Below, in pieces: positions 51,980-60,191 of a DNA stretch of 64,000 nt. The stretch comes from Microbacterium aurugineum (GTDB lineage: Bacteria; Actinomycetota; Actinomycetes; Actinomycetales; Microbacteriaceae): contig NZ_CP078078.1 in the NCBI RefSeq assembly GCF_023101205.1, positions 3,543,411-3,607,410 of the forward strand, read 5' to 3'. The notes under the pieces are model-generated. The model searched no databases. It worked only from the letters and a program-made list of their open reading frames with translations, and was not told the origin of the DNA. A program made the translations under genes and the position numbers. Position 1 is the stretch's first letter, and the number at the start of each line of letters is the position of its first letter.

Positions 51980-52954
51980 ATGAAATTCGGACTGCTGCTG
52001 CCGCACTTCGGCGAGGAAGCGAGCAAGGAGAAGCTCCTGGAGGGGTCGAAGCTCGCCGAGAGCTTCGGATTCGACTCCGTCTGGGTGCGCGACCACCTGG
52101 TCTTCGAACCGCACGGGGAGATGGAGAAGCCGAACCGCACGTTCTACGACGCGCTGACCACCCTCACCGCCATCGGCGCCGTCACCGAGAAGATCGAGCT
52201 CGGCACCGGATCGCTGATCCCGTTCCGTCACCCGCTGGTCACGGCGCTCATGGCGGGGACGATGACGCAGCTGCTCGGCCCGCGCCTGATCCTCGGCTTC
52301 GGTGCCGGAACCTTCGACCACGAGTTCGAGGCGATCGGCTGGGGCGACCTGGACCGCGTCGAGATGGTGCGTTCGAACGCCGAGATCCTGCGCCGGGTGT
52401 TCACCGAGAACGACGTCACCTACGACGACGGCATCTTCTCGTTCGAGAACGTCACCATCGAACCGAAGCCCGTGGGAGGACGCATCCCGTTCTGGTACTG
52501 CGGCGCCACCCCGCGTTCGGCCCGTCTCGCGGCGGAGTTCGCCGACGGATGGATGCCCGGACGCACCGGACTCCTCACGATGGAGAAGCGCATCCAGACC
52601 ATGCGCGAGATGACGGACGAGAACGGCCGACCGATGCCGACCGTCGCCGTCATCCCGCCGACCTCGATCGAGGACACGCGCGAGGAGGCCTTGAAGCACG
52701 TGAACATCCCGGGGCTTCTCGCCTGGGCCAACAAGGCCAAGTTCGCGGTGAAGCCGCCGTCCGGCAGCTTCGAAACCGTCGAAGACCTCGAGGGCCAGCT
52801 CATCGTGGGTGACCCCGACCAGGCCGTCGAGCAGATCCGGCGGTTCGAGGAGGTCGGCACCGAGCACCTCGTGTTCGACTTCCGGTTCAAGTTCGATCGG
52901 TTCTTCGAGCAGATCGAACTCCTCGGCACCGAGGTGCTTCCTAAGCTGCGATAA
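51980..52954 (+). CDS. LLM-class F420-dependent oxidoreductase
   Basis: 324-aa luciferase-like TIM-barrel enzyme: KFGLLLPHFGEEASKEKLLE at the start, FDSVWVRDHLVF, KIELGTGSLIPFRHPLVTAL, LILGFGAGTFDHEFEAIGW and PFWYCGATPRSARLAAEFAD. This pattern is found in F420-dependent as well as flavin-dependent members; the fgd/cof neighbours favour F420. It begins one base after the amidohydrolase stop, so both act in one pathway, possibly ring reduction followed by hydrolysis. Confidence 0.87.
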   Translation: MKFGLLLPHFGEEASKEKLLEGSKLAESFGFDSVWVRDHLVFEPHGEMEKPNRTFYDALTTLTAIGAVTEKIELGTGSLIPFRHPLVTALMAGTMTQLLGPRLILGFGAGTFDHEFEAIGWGDLDRVEMVRSNAEILRRVFTENDVTYDDGIFSFENVTIEPKPVGGRIPFWYCGATPRSARLAAEFADGWMPGRTGLLTMEKRIQTMREMTDENGRPMPTVAVIPPTSIEDTREEALKHVNIPGLLAWANKAKFAVKPPSGSFETVEDLEGQLIVGDPDQAVEQIRRFEEVGTEHLVFDFRFKFDRFFEQIELLGTEVLPKLR

Positions 52955-52994
52955 GCCGCGCACCGACGCGCGGCGATGAGACGAGAGGTCGACG

Positions 52995-53822
52995 ATGACT
53001 GACGTGAACCACACCGTACGGGACTCGGCGGATCCGCTGATCTCGGTCACCGGGCTCTCGGTGAGCTATGACGTCGCGCGGACGGGGAAGAAGCTGATCG
53101 CCATCGAGAACGTCGACCTCGACGTGTTCGAGGGCGAGTTCATCACGGTGCTCGGCCCGTCGGGGTGCGGCAAGACGACGTTCATGAACGTCATCGCCGG
53201 CCTCGTCGCGCCGAGCACCGGATCCGTCCTCGTCGATGGGCAGCAGGTCGAGGGGCCAGGGCCGGACAGGGCCGTCGTCTTCCAGGACTACGCGCTCCTG
53301 CCCTGGCGCTCCGTGTTCGACAACGTGAAGTTCGGACTCGAGATGCAGAAGGGCCTGCGCACCGCCGACTGGCGGGCGAAGGTGCAGGAGGCCATCGACA
53401 TGGTCGGGCTCAAGGGGTTCGAGTCCTCGTATCCCCGAGAGCTCTCCGGTGGCATGCAGCAGCGTGTCGGCCTCGCCCGCGCGTTCGTCGCCGAGCCGCG
53501 CATCCTGCTGATGGATGAGCCGCTCGGCGCCGTCGATGCGCTGACCCGCGAGGTGATGCGCGACGAGATCGAGAAGCTCATCGAGGCGACGGGCAAGACC
53601 GTCCTCTTCATCACGCACTCGATCGAGGAGGCGATCCTCCTGGGCGACCGCATCGTCGTCTTCAAGAGCCACCCCGGGGCGATCAAGGAGATCATCACGA
53701 CCGACATCCCGCGCCCGCGCTCGGAGCGCTCGGTGCAGCACGACCCACGCTTCCTCGAACTCCGCGACCACCTCTGGGAGGCGCTGGAAGGGGAGGCGAC
53801 GGCGGCGGCGGTGTCGAAATGA
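52995..53822 (+). CDS. ABC importer ATPase (NitT/TauT type)
   Basis: 275-aa ATPase of the nitrate/sulfonate/taurine/pyrimidine-precursor importer family. Walker [11 protein letters not shown]-loop [20 protein letters not shown], signature [20 protein letters not shown], Walker [18 protein letters not shown], switch His in [14 protein letters not shown]. It follows the F420 enzyme gene by 40 bases and overlaps the first permease by 4. Confidence 0.93.
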   Translation: MTDVNHTVRDSADPLISVTGLSVSYDVARTGKKLIAIENVDLDVFEGEFITVLGPSGCGKTTFMNVIAGLVAPSTGSVLVDGQQVEGPGPDRAVVFQDYALLPWRSVFDNVKFGLEMQKGLRTADWRAKVQEAIDMVGLKGFESSYPRELSGGMQQRVGLARAFVAEPRILLMDEPLGAVDALTREVMRDEIEKLIEATGKTVLFITHSIEEAILLGDRIVVFKSHPGAIKEIITTDIPRPRSERSVQHDPRFLELRDHLWEALEGEATAAAVSK

Positions 53823-54652
53823 CCGCGCTCCTGGCCACCGGTCCGAATCTCGGCAGGGGTGGTGTCGCCGCCTGGCTCGCCGGGCTGAGCGCGAGGGGCA
53901 AGGCCGCCGTCATCGCGGTCGAGGTCGTGATCCTCCTCGTGCTGTGGCAGTTGGTGGTGGGTGTGCTCGGGTGGATCAGCCCGGTCTTCCTCCCTCCGCC
54001 CCTGGCCATCGCGCAGGGGTTCGGGGAGATCGTGGCCAACGGATCACTCGCCGCCAACGCCGGGGTCTCGGCGCAGGCATGGCTGACCGGTTTCGCGCTG
54101 GCCGTGGTCGTCGGCATCCCGGTCGGACTCCTCATGGGCACCTCGCTCCCGGTCGATCGGGTGATCGGGCCGATCGCCTGGACGATTTACGCCACGCCGT
54201 CGATCGCGTATCAGCCGCTCGCGAAGGCCTGGTTCGGCTTCGGGATCGGTCCGGTGATCTTCCTCGTGACGATCAGTGCGATCTTCCCGATCCTGCTCAA
54301 CGTCGCCGCCGGTATGCGCACCACGAACCCCTCCATCATCCGCGCCGCGCGTGTGTATGGCGCGGGACGAATGCGGCTGTACCGCTCGGTCTACCTGCCG
54401 TCGACGATCCCGTTCCTGTTCGCGGGCCTCCGGCAGGCGGTGGTGCTCGCCACGATCGGCATGGTCGTGGCGGAGCTCGCCGGTTCTTCGAGCGGCATGG
54501 GCGCACTCATCATCCGCGCCTCGAACACGTATCAGACCGATCAGGCGTTCGCGGCGATCGCGGTCGTCGTGCTGTGGAGCGTGGGGATGACGCAGGTGGT
54601 CACGGCCATCGAACGCGGCGTCGCACCGTGGACGAGGAAGGGCAAGCGATGA
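53819..54652 (+). CDS. ABC importer permease (NitT/TauT type), first
   Basis: 277-aa permease, six membrane segments. EAA loop [20 protein letters not shown], followed by [19 protein letters not shown]. Pairs with the next gene product as a heterodimer, as the operon has two different permeases where most NitT/TauT systems have one. ATGA overlaps on both sides. Confidence 0.92.
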   Translation: MTALLATGPNLGRGGVAAWLAGLSARGKAAVIAVEVVILLVLWQLVVGVLGWISPVFLPPPLAIAQGFGEIVANGSLAANAGVSAQAWLTGFALAVVVGIPVGLLMGTSLPVDRVIGPIAWTIYATPSIAYQPLAKAWFGFGIGPVIFLVTISAIFPILLNVAAGMRTTNPSIIRAARVYGAGRMRLYRSVYLPSTIPFLFAGLRQAVVLATIGMVVAELAGSSSGMGALIIRASNTYQTDQAFAAIAVVVLWSVGMTQVVTAIERGVAPWTRKGKR

Positions 54653-55482
54653 GCGTGGTCTCGGCAACCGGAACGGTCCGAATCGTGCGGCCACGGCGCG
54701 TGGTGCGCTCCGGGGAGGGCAGGTGGACGCTGCTCCTGATCGGCGTCGTCGCCGCGGTGCTGCTCCTCTGGGAGGCGGTGGTCAGCTGGTTCCAGTGGAT
54801 TCCCGCCGCGTTCCTGCCGGCCCCCAGTGCGATCGCCGTCGCGTTCGGTCAGCTCATGGTCGACCCGGAGTTCTGGTCGGCGTTCGTGTTCAGCGTCACG
54901 AACCTCCTGATCGGCCTCGCCATCGCGATCGTCGTCGGCGTGGTCGTGGGGCTCGCGGTCGGCTGGTCGCCGGTGCTGCGCTTCATGGTCGCGCCGTTCC
55001 TGTGGGTGCTGTACTCGACCCCCAAGGTCGCGTTGGCCCCGCTGTTCATCCTCGGACTCGGGCTGGGCAGCGAGTCGAAGATCGCGCTCGTCATCCTGTT
55101 GGCCGTGTTCCCCATCCTGCTGAACACGATGGAGGGCGCGGTCACCGTGAACCCATCGCTCGTCAACGCGGCACGGGTGTACGGCGCCAAGGGGATCGGA
55201 CTCGGCTGGAAGGTGATCTTCCCCGCCACGCTTCCCTACAGCCTCTCCGGGATCCAGCGCGGTGCTGCGCTCGGCTTCACGGGAGAGGTGCTCGGTGAGT
55301 TCCTCGGCGGGACCGGCGGCCTCGGTCACCTGCTGGAGTTCGCCGCCTATCAGTTCCGGATGGATGAGGCGATCGCGATGGTCGTGGTGATGGTCATCAT
55401 CGCGAACCTCACGCTGCTGCTCATCTCGGTTCTCCGCCGTCGACTCGCTCCCTGGTACGACGAGCGCAAGATCGTCGGCTGA
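54649..55482 (+). CDS. ABC importer permease (NitT/TauT type), second
   Basis: 277-aa permease paralogous to the previous one. Six membrane segments, EAA loop NPSLVNAARVYGAKGIGLGW then KVIFPATLPYSLSGIQRGAA. Ends in RRRLAPWYDERKIVG. Last gene of the operon; a strong terminator follows. The matching binding protein is encoded on the other strand at 55803-56879. Confidence 0.92.
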   Translation: MSVVSATGTVRIVRPRRVVRSGEGRWTLLLIGVVAAVLLLWEAVVSWFQWIPAAFLPAPSAIAVAFGQLMVDPEFWSAFVFSVTNLLIGLAIAIVVGVVVGLAVGWSPVLRFMVAPFLWVLYSTPKVALAPLFILGLGLGSESKIALVILLAVFPILLNTMEGAVTVNPSLVNAARVYGAKGIGLGWKVIFPATLPYSLSGIQRGAALGFTGEVLGEFLGGTGGLGHLLEFAAYQFRMDEAIAMVVVMVIIANLTLLLISVLRRRLAPWYDERKIVG

Positions 55483-55497
55483 TCCGCCACTTCGACT

Positions 55498-55531
55498 CCC
55501 GGTCCCCGTCTCATGCGCGACGGGGGCCGGG
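55498..55531 (+). terminator. terminator of the hydrolase-importer operon
   Basis: 13-bp stem CCCGGTCCCCGTC / GACGGGGGCCGGG with one G-U pair and an 8-base loop, followed by TCTTTCG. Confidence 0.75.
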
Positions 55532-55562
55532 TCTTTCGTCGCGTCGTCCGCCCCTTTCTTGC

Positions 55563-55618
55563 TGCGGGATCAAAACCGCACCTGAGACACACCTCGAAGG
55601 TGCACTTTCCGTCCCGCA
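55563..55618. repeat. intergenic two-tier hairpin
   Basis: Outer arms TGCGGGA / TCCCGCA (55563-55569, 55612-55618), inner arms GCACCT / AGGTGC (55578-55583, 55598-55603). The left side TGCGGGATCAAAAC resembles TGCGGGATCGAAAAC just before the hairpin at 40541, which suggests a dispersed element. Confidence 0.45.
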
Positions 55619-55672
55619 ACCTGCGGCGCGAGCCCCGGGCCCGAGCCCCGGACACGGCTCGCAGCACATGCG

Positions 55673-55710
55673 AAGAGGCCCCACCGCCATGCGCAACGGT
55701 GGGGCCTCTT
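55673..55710. terminator. bidirectional terminator
   Basis: Perfect 14-bp stem AAGAGGCCCCACCG / CGGTGGGGCCTCTT with a 10-base loop. The arm ends give short A and U runs in either direction, suitable for convergent genes. Confidence 0.75.
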
Positions 55711-55729
55711 CGTGTGACGGGTGCCGAAA

Positions 55730-55795
55730 GCTGTTCCCGTCGCGATATGTCACGCCAAACAGCGAAGTAGCGTGCGTTTTCGCGACGGGAACAGC
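55730..55795. repeat. long intergenic hairpin
   Basis: Perfect 16-bp arms GCTGTTCCCGTCGCGA (55730-55745) / TCGCGACGGGAACAGC (55780-55795) with inner arms CACGC / GCGTG. It ends 8 bases before the stop of the minus-strand binding-protein gene, so it may terminate or protect that transcript. Confidence 0.65.
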
Positions 55796-55802
55796 CTGTC
55801 GG

Positions 55803-56879
55803 TCACGGGTAGGGCAGTGTCGCCGGTCCTGCGTTGTCGAGGCCGAGGAGCTCCTGAGCCTTGAACAGGTACGCCAGTTGAGCGTCGTCGAAGTCGAGGG
55901 GCTCGAGCTTCTGCGTCTCGATGGTGGTGTCCCACGCCTCGCCGTCGAAGTACAGGTTCGGGCAGGCGAGGTGTCCGTCGAGGATCCAGACGCTGTCCGA
56001 CTCACGCAGCTCCGCGACGTCGAAGTCGTTGGCCTCGTAGATGTCCAACGCCTCCTCCGCGTTCTCGGGGAACTCGCCGGGCGCGGGAGCCGTCATGAAG
56101 TCGGTGCCCTTGAGCGTGGCGCGCAGGAACCGGACCAAGGTGTTCGGATTCTCCTGCGCCCACTGGGTGCCGGCGATCTGCACGTCGTTGGCCCAGTTGC
56201 GCAGCGATTCGACGACGATGTTCGCACCGTGTTCCTCGAGGGCGGCGCGATCATCGGCGTAGAAGGGCTGCAGCGAGATCTTGTCGTTGACGAAGAACTC
56301 CGTCCACGATTCCGATCCGGGGCCGGGGTAGACGACCTCGGTGTTGACGGACGAGACGTCCCAGCCCTCCTCCTTGAGCACCTGGGCTCGCTGGAACTCG
56401 GCCGGATCGCCGGGGGTGCCCGCCAGCACGATGGAGGTGCCGTCGAGGTCCTCGACGCTCTCGATGTCGGACTGCACCGCGAAGTCGAAGTTCTGCCGGC
56501 AGTAGTGCCCGGAGACCAGGTCGATCTCGACGCCGCCGCGGATGGCGTCGATCACGGTGCCGGTGGATTCGACGCCGATGTCGGCACTGCCGCTGGCGAC
56601 GGCGGCGGTGACGTTGTCGGCGGTGATGACCTCGACGGTGAGGCCCTCCTCCTCGTAGTAGCCGAGATCCGTCGCGAGGACGTACATCGAGTACATCGTG
56701 ACGTCGGGGAAGGGGATCGCCACCGTGATGTCGGTGTCTTCGGCGGCTCCGGGTTCACCGTCGCCGAGCTCGACGGGTTCTTCCGGTGTCGGCGTCGGCG
56801 AGGCGCAGGCGGCGAGCAGCATCAGTGCTGCTGTGCCGCCGACCACGGCGAGGCCGAGTCTGTTTCGTGTCGTGCGCAT
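55803..56879 (-). CDS. ABC importer substrate-binding lipoprotein (NitT/TauT type)
   Basis: 358-aa NMT1/THI5-like binding lipoprotein. Signal peptide MRTTRNRLGLAVVGGTAALM with lipobox LLAAC, then a Thr/Pro/Glu-rich linker. Binding fold: ITVAIPFPDVTMYSMYVLAT, YYEEEGLTVEVITADNVTAA and VASGSADIGVESTGTVIDAI. RBS GGAGAG before ATG 56879. It is the missing receptor for the ATPase/permeases at 52995-55482, transcribed towards them from the divergent promoter region with operator E1. Confidence 0.92.
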   Translation of the reverse strand: MRTTRNRLGLAVVGGTAALMLLAACASPTPTPEEPVELGDGEPGAAEDTDITVAIPFPDVTMYSMYVLATDLGYYEEEGLTVEVITADNVTAAVASGSADIGVESTGTVIDAIRGGVEIDLVSGHYCRQNFDFAVQSDIESVEDLDGTSIVLAGTPGDPAEFQRAQVLKEEGWDVSSVNTEVVYPGPGSESWTEFFVNDKISLQPFYADDRAALEEHGANIVVESLRNWANDVQIAGTQWAQENPNTLVRFLRATLKGTDFMTAPAPGEFPENAEEALDIYEANDFDVAELRESDSVWILDGHLACPNLYFDGEAWDTTIETQKLEPLDFDDAQLAYLFKAQELLGLDNAGPATLPYP

Positions 56880-56942
56880 GACTCTCCATTCGGGCAAGTG
56901 CGTGCGACTCCTCCGTGGAGTGGGGCGCCTCACGCGGATTTT

Positions 56943-56957
56943 GGGATACGGTATCCA
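56943..56957 (+). promoter_or_regulatory. GntR operator E1
   Basis: GGGATACGGTATCCA, two mismatches from the shared motif, with an extended dyad TTGGGATAC-GGTATCCAA. 63 bases upstream of the binding-protein gene. A more degenerate copy GGGTTCCGGTGTCCA follows at 56962-56976. Confidence 0.65.
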
Positions 56958-57028
56958 ATTTGGGTTCCGGTGTCCATCGTTTGGGGGATATCGTGCTCGA
57001 ACAGGGTCTAGACGTCCGAGATGAAAAT

Positions 57029-57043
57029 TGGATACAGTATCCG
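57029..57043 (+). promoter_or_regulatory. GntR operator E2
   Basis: TGGATACAGTATCCG, one mismatch (last base); the core GGATAC-A-GTATCC is a perfect dyad. 29 bases upstream of the dehydrogenase start. Confidence 0.72.
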
Positions 57044-57072
57044 AAACAGATTCCCGCGATGAAGAGGTGAAG

Positions 57073-58077
57073 ATGCGAGCCGCTGTGCTGAGCCGCCATG
57101 ATCTGGACGGTCTGACCGTCGCGGAGACGGCTGTGCCGACGCCCGGCACCGGCGAAGTGCTCGTGCGCGTCGACACCGTCGGGGTGAATCAGCTGGACCT
57201 CAACGTCATCGCCGGCACCGGGCCGGGCGCGCAGGCGCAGCTGCCCCGCATCCTCGGGATCGATCCTGCCGGCGAGATCGTCGCAGTCGGAGCGGGTGTC
57301 GATCCGGAGCGCGTCGGCCAGGCCGTCGTGGTCAAGCCCAACATCGCCTGCGGCGTCTGTGCGCACTGCCAGGCGGGCGACGAGGCCGACTGCCCGCGTC
57401 AGACCGTCGTCGGCGTGCATCGCGACGGGGGAGCAGCGGAGTTCGTCGTCACCCCCGCGCGCAACGCGATGGACCGTCGGGGCCTCGACGCTGCGCAGGC
57501 GACCGCCGTCGTCCACAGCGCGTCCATCGTGATCAACGCCGTCCGCACCGTCGCACTCACGGCAGGCGAGCGGGTGCTCATCACGGGTGCCGGTGGGACA
57601 CTCGGCCGCGCGGCGGTCGCGATCGCCCTCGCTCGCGGCGCAGACGTCGTCGCCGCGTCTCGTCGAGCCCTCACGGCGCTCGGCGAGGAGCAGATCATCC
57701 AGGCTCCGGATGCTGCGGCTCTGGGCTCTGCGGTCAGCGGAGGAGAGGGCTTCGACGTCGTCCTCGACGTGTCCGGGCACGCTCCGACGTTGAGAGCCGG
57801 GATCTCGGCCCTGCGGTGGGGAGGCAGAGCCGTGTTCTGCGCCGCCTCCGTCGACAGCGATCTGCGCATCGACGCTCGCGACTTCTACCTGCGCCGCAAG
57901 CGGCTGGCCGGCGTGGCCAGTGCCCGCTACGACGACGTGGCTGAGGCGCTCGCACTCGCGGCTGCCGGTGCGCTGCCCTCGCTCGTCGGCAGCCGCTACG
58001 CGTTCGACGACGTCGCCACGGCGTATCGCGACTTTCCCCGCAAGGGCGAGGGGAAGGTCATCGTCGATGTGCGATGA
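57073..58077 (+). CDS. zinc-type medium-chain dehydrogenase/quinone oxidoreductase-like
   Basis: 334-aa MDR enzyme. Rossmann motif GAGGTLGRAAVAIALARGAD. The structural zinc lobe is intact (CGVCAHCQAGDEADC, four Cys), but the catalytic zinc ligands are not: the usual Cys-x-x-D is NQLDLN and the usual GHE is GID. It therefore resembles quinone oxidoreductases with a leftover zinc lobe. NAD(P)-dependent; substrate unknown. ATG 57073 after GAAGAGGTGA. First gene of a five-gene operon. Confidence 0.85.
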   Translation: MRAAVLSRHDLDGLTVAETAVPTPGTGEVLVRVDTVGVNQLDLNVIAGTGPGAQAQLPRILGIDPAGEIVAVGAGVDPERVGQAVVVKPNIACGVCAHCQAGDEADCPRQTVVGVHRDGGAAEFVVTPARNAMDRRGLDAAQATAVVHSASIVINAVRTVALTAGERVLITGAGGTLGRAAVAIALARGADVVAASRRALTALGEEQIIQAPDAAALGSAVSGGEGFDVVLDVSGHAPTLRAGISALRWGGRAVFCAASVDSDLRIDARDFYLRRKRLAGVASARYDDVAEALALAAAGALPSLVGSRYAFDDVATAYRDFPRKGEGKVIVDVR

Positions 58078-58107
58078 CCGCCCTCGGTATCGAAGAGGAG
58101 ACCAGAC

Positions 58108-59307
58108 GTGATGAGCACTGCACTGCCGGGCGCCGGAGCGCTGGCCGGGATCCGCGTGATCGAACTCGGTCAGTACATCTCGGGTCCGTTCGCGGCGAAG
58201 CTGTTGGCCGACCTCGGTGCCGACGTGGTCAAGGTCGAATCGCCCGAGGGCGACCCCATGCGCCGATGGGAGGGGCGGGCGACGATGAGCCCGCAGTTCG
58301 CTGCGTACAACCGGGGCAAGCGAGGGGTCGTGCTCGACCTGAAGAGCGCTGAGGGCCTCGCCGCGCTGTTCGCCCTGGTCGATGACGCGGACATCGTGCT
58401 CGACAACTTCCGTCCGGGTGTCGCCGCACGGCTCGGATTCGGTCCGGAGGACCTGCACGCCCGCAACCCGCGGATCATCTCGTGTTCCATCACCGGTTTC
58501 GGTCCCACCGGCCCTGCCGCGAAGCGTCCCGCTTACGACACCGTGATCTCCGCCACCGGCGGCATGTACAGCCAGGTCGTCCCCGCGTCCACGATCCGCC
58601 CGCTCGGTCCGGCGTTCTCCGATCTGCTCTCCGGGATGTCGGCCGTGCAGGCGGTGCTCGCCGCACTGCACGCTCGCGATGTGAGCGGGGTCGGGGAGCA
58701 TGTCGAGGTGACGATGGTCGGCGCACTGCTGGACTTCCTCACCGAGTCGGCGTCGGCATTCCTCGAGACGGGGCAGGTCTCCTCGCCCGATTCGCGGCCG
58801 CGTCGGGCGCAGGCCTACGCGTGCCGGGGGTCAGACGACAAGGCCTTCGTGATCCACATGTCGGTGCCGGAGAAGTTCTGGACCGGGCTGCTCGACGTGC
58901 TGGAGCGGCCCGACCTCGCCGAGGATCCGCGCTTCTCGACCCGTGAGGGGCGTGTGCGCAACTACGACGAGCTGGACGCGGTGCTCAAGGAGATCGCGGC
59001 GGCCCGTCCCCGCCAGTACTGGCTCGACCGGCTCGCCGCGCACGACATCCCGCATGGGCCGCTGAACACGATGGGTGATCTGTTCGATGACCCGCAGATC
59101 GCGAGCATGGGGCTGGTCGAGGAGATCGACGGGCCGGACGGCGCACTGCGCGTGCCGGCCCCCAGCATCCGCTTCCAGCGTTCCGGTCGGCCGGAGCTGC
59201 GCTATGCACCCGCACTCGGGGCCGACACCGAAGCGTTGACCGGGCTGCGGTCCGGATCCCTGGCCACCGACTCCGAACCCGCACCCGCGAAGGAAGGGGC
59301 TGCCTGA
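58108..59307 (+). CDS. class III CoA transferase (CaiB/BaiF)
   Basis: 399-aa family III CoA transferase, moving CoA between carboxylic acids. LAGIRVIELGQYISGPFAAK at the N-terminus, DIVLDNFRPGVAARLGFG, SCSITGFGPTGPAAKRPAYD, and the catalytic Asp in GPAFSDLLSGMSAVQAVLAA. GTG 58108 is directly followed by ATG 58111, either may be used. In the operon it would activate an acid for further breakdown. The stop overlaps the next start by 1 base. Confidence 0.93.
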   Translation: MMSTALPGAGALAGIRVIELGQYISGPFAAKLLADLGADVVKVESPEGDPMRRWEGRATMSPQFAAYNRGKRGVVLDLKSAEGLAALFALVDDADIVLDNFRPGVAARLGFGPEDLHARNPRIISCSITGFGPTGPAAKRPAYDTVISATGGMYSQVVPASTIRPLGPAFSDLLSGMSAVQAVLAALHARDVSGVGEHVEVTMVGALLDFLTESASAFLETGQVSSPDSRPRRAQAYACRGSDDKAFVIHMSVPEKFWTGLLDVLERPDLAEDPRFSTREGRVRNYDELDAVLKEIAAARPRQYWLDRLAAHDIPHGPLNTMGDLFDDPQIASMGLVEEIDGPDGALRVPAPSIRFQRSGRPELRYAPALGADTEALTGLRSGSLATDSEPAPAKEGAA

Positions 59308-60170
59308 TGCCCGGCATCGACGACCTCGTCGCGATCGACGTTCACACCCACCCGCAGACCGAGGAGTTCATCGCGGCGATGGGCCGGAGGCACTCCCAGA
59401 TGGCCGCCCACTTCGGGCGCGAGCGGCCGGTCGTGTCCTTCGCCGAGCAGGCGGATCAGTATCGCGAACGCAAGATGATGGCCGTCATCGTGAACTCCGA
59501 CTCGGAGACCACGAGCGGGATCAAGGGTGCGCCGAACGATCTCCTCGGAAAGGCGCAGCAGGACCACCCCGACGTCTTCCTCGCCTTCGCCGGCATCGAC
59601 CCGTGGAAGGGCGAGGCCGCGGTCGCCGAGATCCGACGGATGCACGACGAGTACGGCATCAAGGGCGTCGGCGAGCTCAATCCGTCCCGGCAGAAGTTCC
59701 TCGCCAACGATCGGCGCTTCTTCCCGATCTGGGAGACCTGCGCCGAACTCGGACTCGTGGTGATGTTCCACTCCGGCTTCCCCGGCGCCGGCGCGGGCAC
59801 CCCGGGCGGTGGCGGCTACCGGCTCGAGAACGCCCGCCCCGTGCCGTACATCGACGACGTGGCTGCCGAGTTCCCCGAACTGAACATCATCAGCGCCCAC
59901 CCGGCCTGGCCGTGGCACCTCGAGAACCTCGCGATGGTCTGGCACAAGTCGAACGTGTACCTCGATCTGTCCGGCTGGGCGCCGAAGTATCTGCCGCCGG
60001 AAGTGGTCCGCTACGCCGACTCGCTGATCTCCGACCGTGTCCTCTTCGGGTCGGACTGGCCCGTGATGACCGCGGATCGGTGGATGACCGAGTTCGACGC
60101 GCTCGGACTGAAAGAGGAGTCGCGCCGGAAGATCCTGCTCGACAACGCACGGAAGCTGTTCCGACTGTGA
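59307..60170 (+). CDS. ACMSD-family amidohydrolase/decarboxylase
   Basis: 287-aa TIM-barrel protein of the amidohydrolase 2 group. HxH in AIDVHTHPQTEEF, His in VVMFHSGFPGAG, His in NIISAHPAWPWHLENLA, Asp in VLFGSDWPVM. The group includes decarboxylases of aromatic or ring-cleaved acids and some hydrolases. Beside a LigAB ring-cleavage enzyme, decarboxylation before or hydrolysis after ring opening are both reasonable. It differs clearly from the ACMSD at 24785. Confidence 0.88.
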   Translation: MPGIDDLVAIDVHTHPQTEEFIAAMGRRHSQMAAHFGRERPVVSFAEQADQYRERKMMAVIVNSDSETTSGIKGAPNDLLGKAQQDHPDVFLAFAGIDPWKGEAAVAEIRRMHDEYGIKGVGELNPSRQKFLANDRRFFPIWETCAELGLVVMFHSGFPGAGAGTPGGGGYRLENARPVPYIDDVAAEFPELNIISAHPAWPWHLENLAMVWHKSNVYLDLSGWAPKYLPPEVVRYADSLISDRVLFGSDWPVMTADRWMTEFDALGLKEESRRKILLDNARKLFRL

Positions 60171-60191
60171 GCACCTGGGAAGGAGCCGATC

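Larger units (their letters stand above)
55483..55802. other. 320-base convergent gap with four hairpins
   Basis: No gene is seen. The gap is nearly filled by four separate dyads (55498-55531, 55563-55618, 55673-55710, 55730-55795), listed individually. It separates the importer operon from the binding-protein gene of the same system on the opposite strand. Confidence 0.7.

Noticed and set aside
56962..56976. An eighth GntR operator GGGTTCCGGTGTCCA
   Set aside because: Four mismatches from the consensus; kept only as a possible secondary site.
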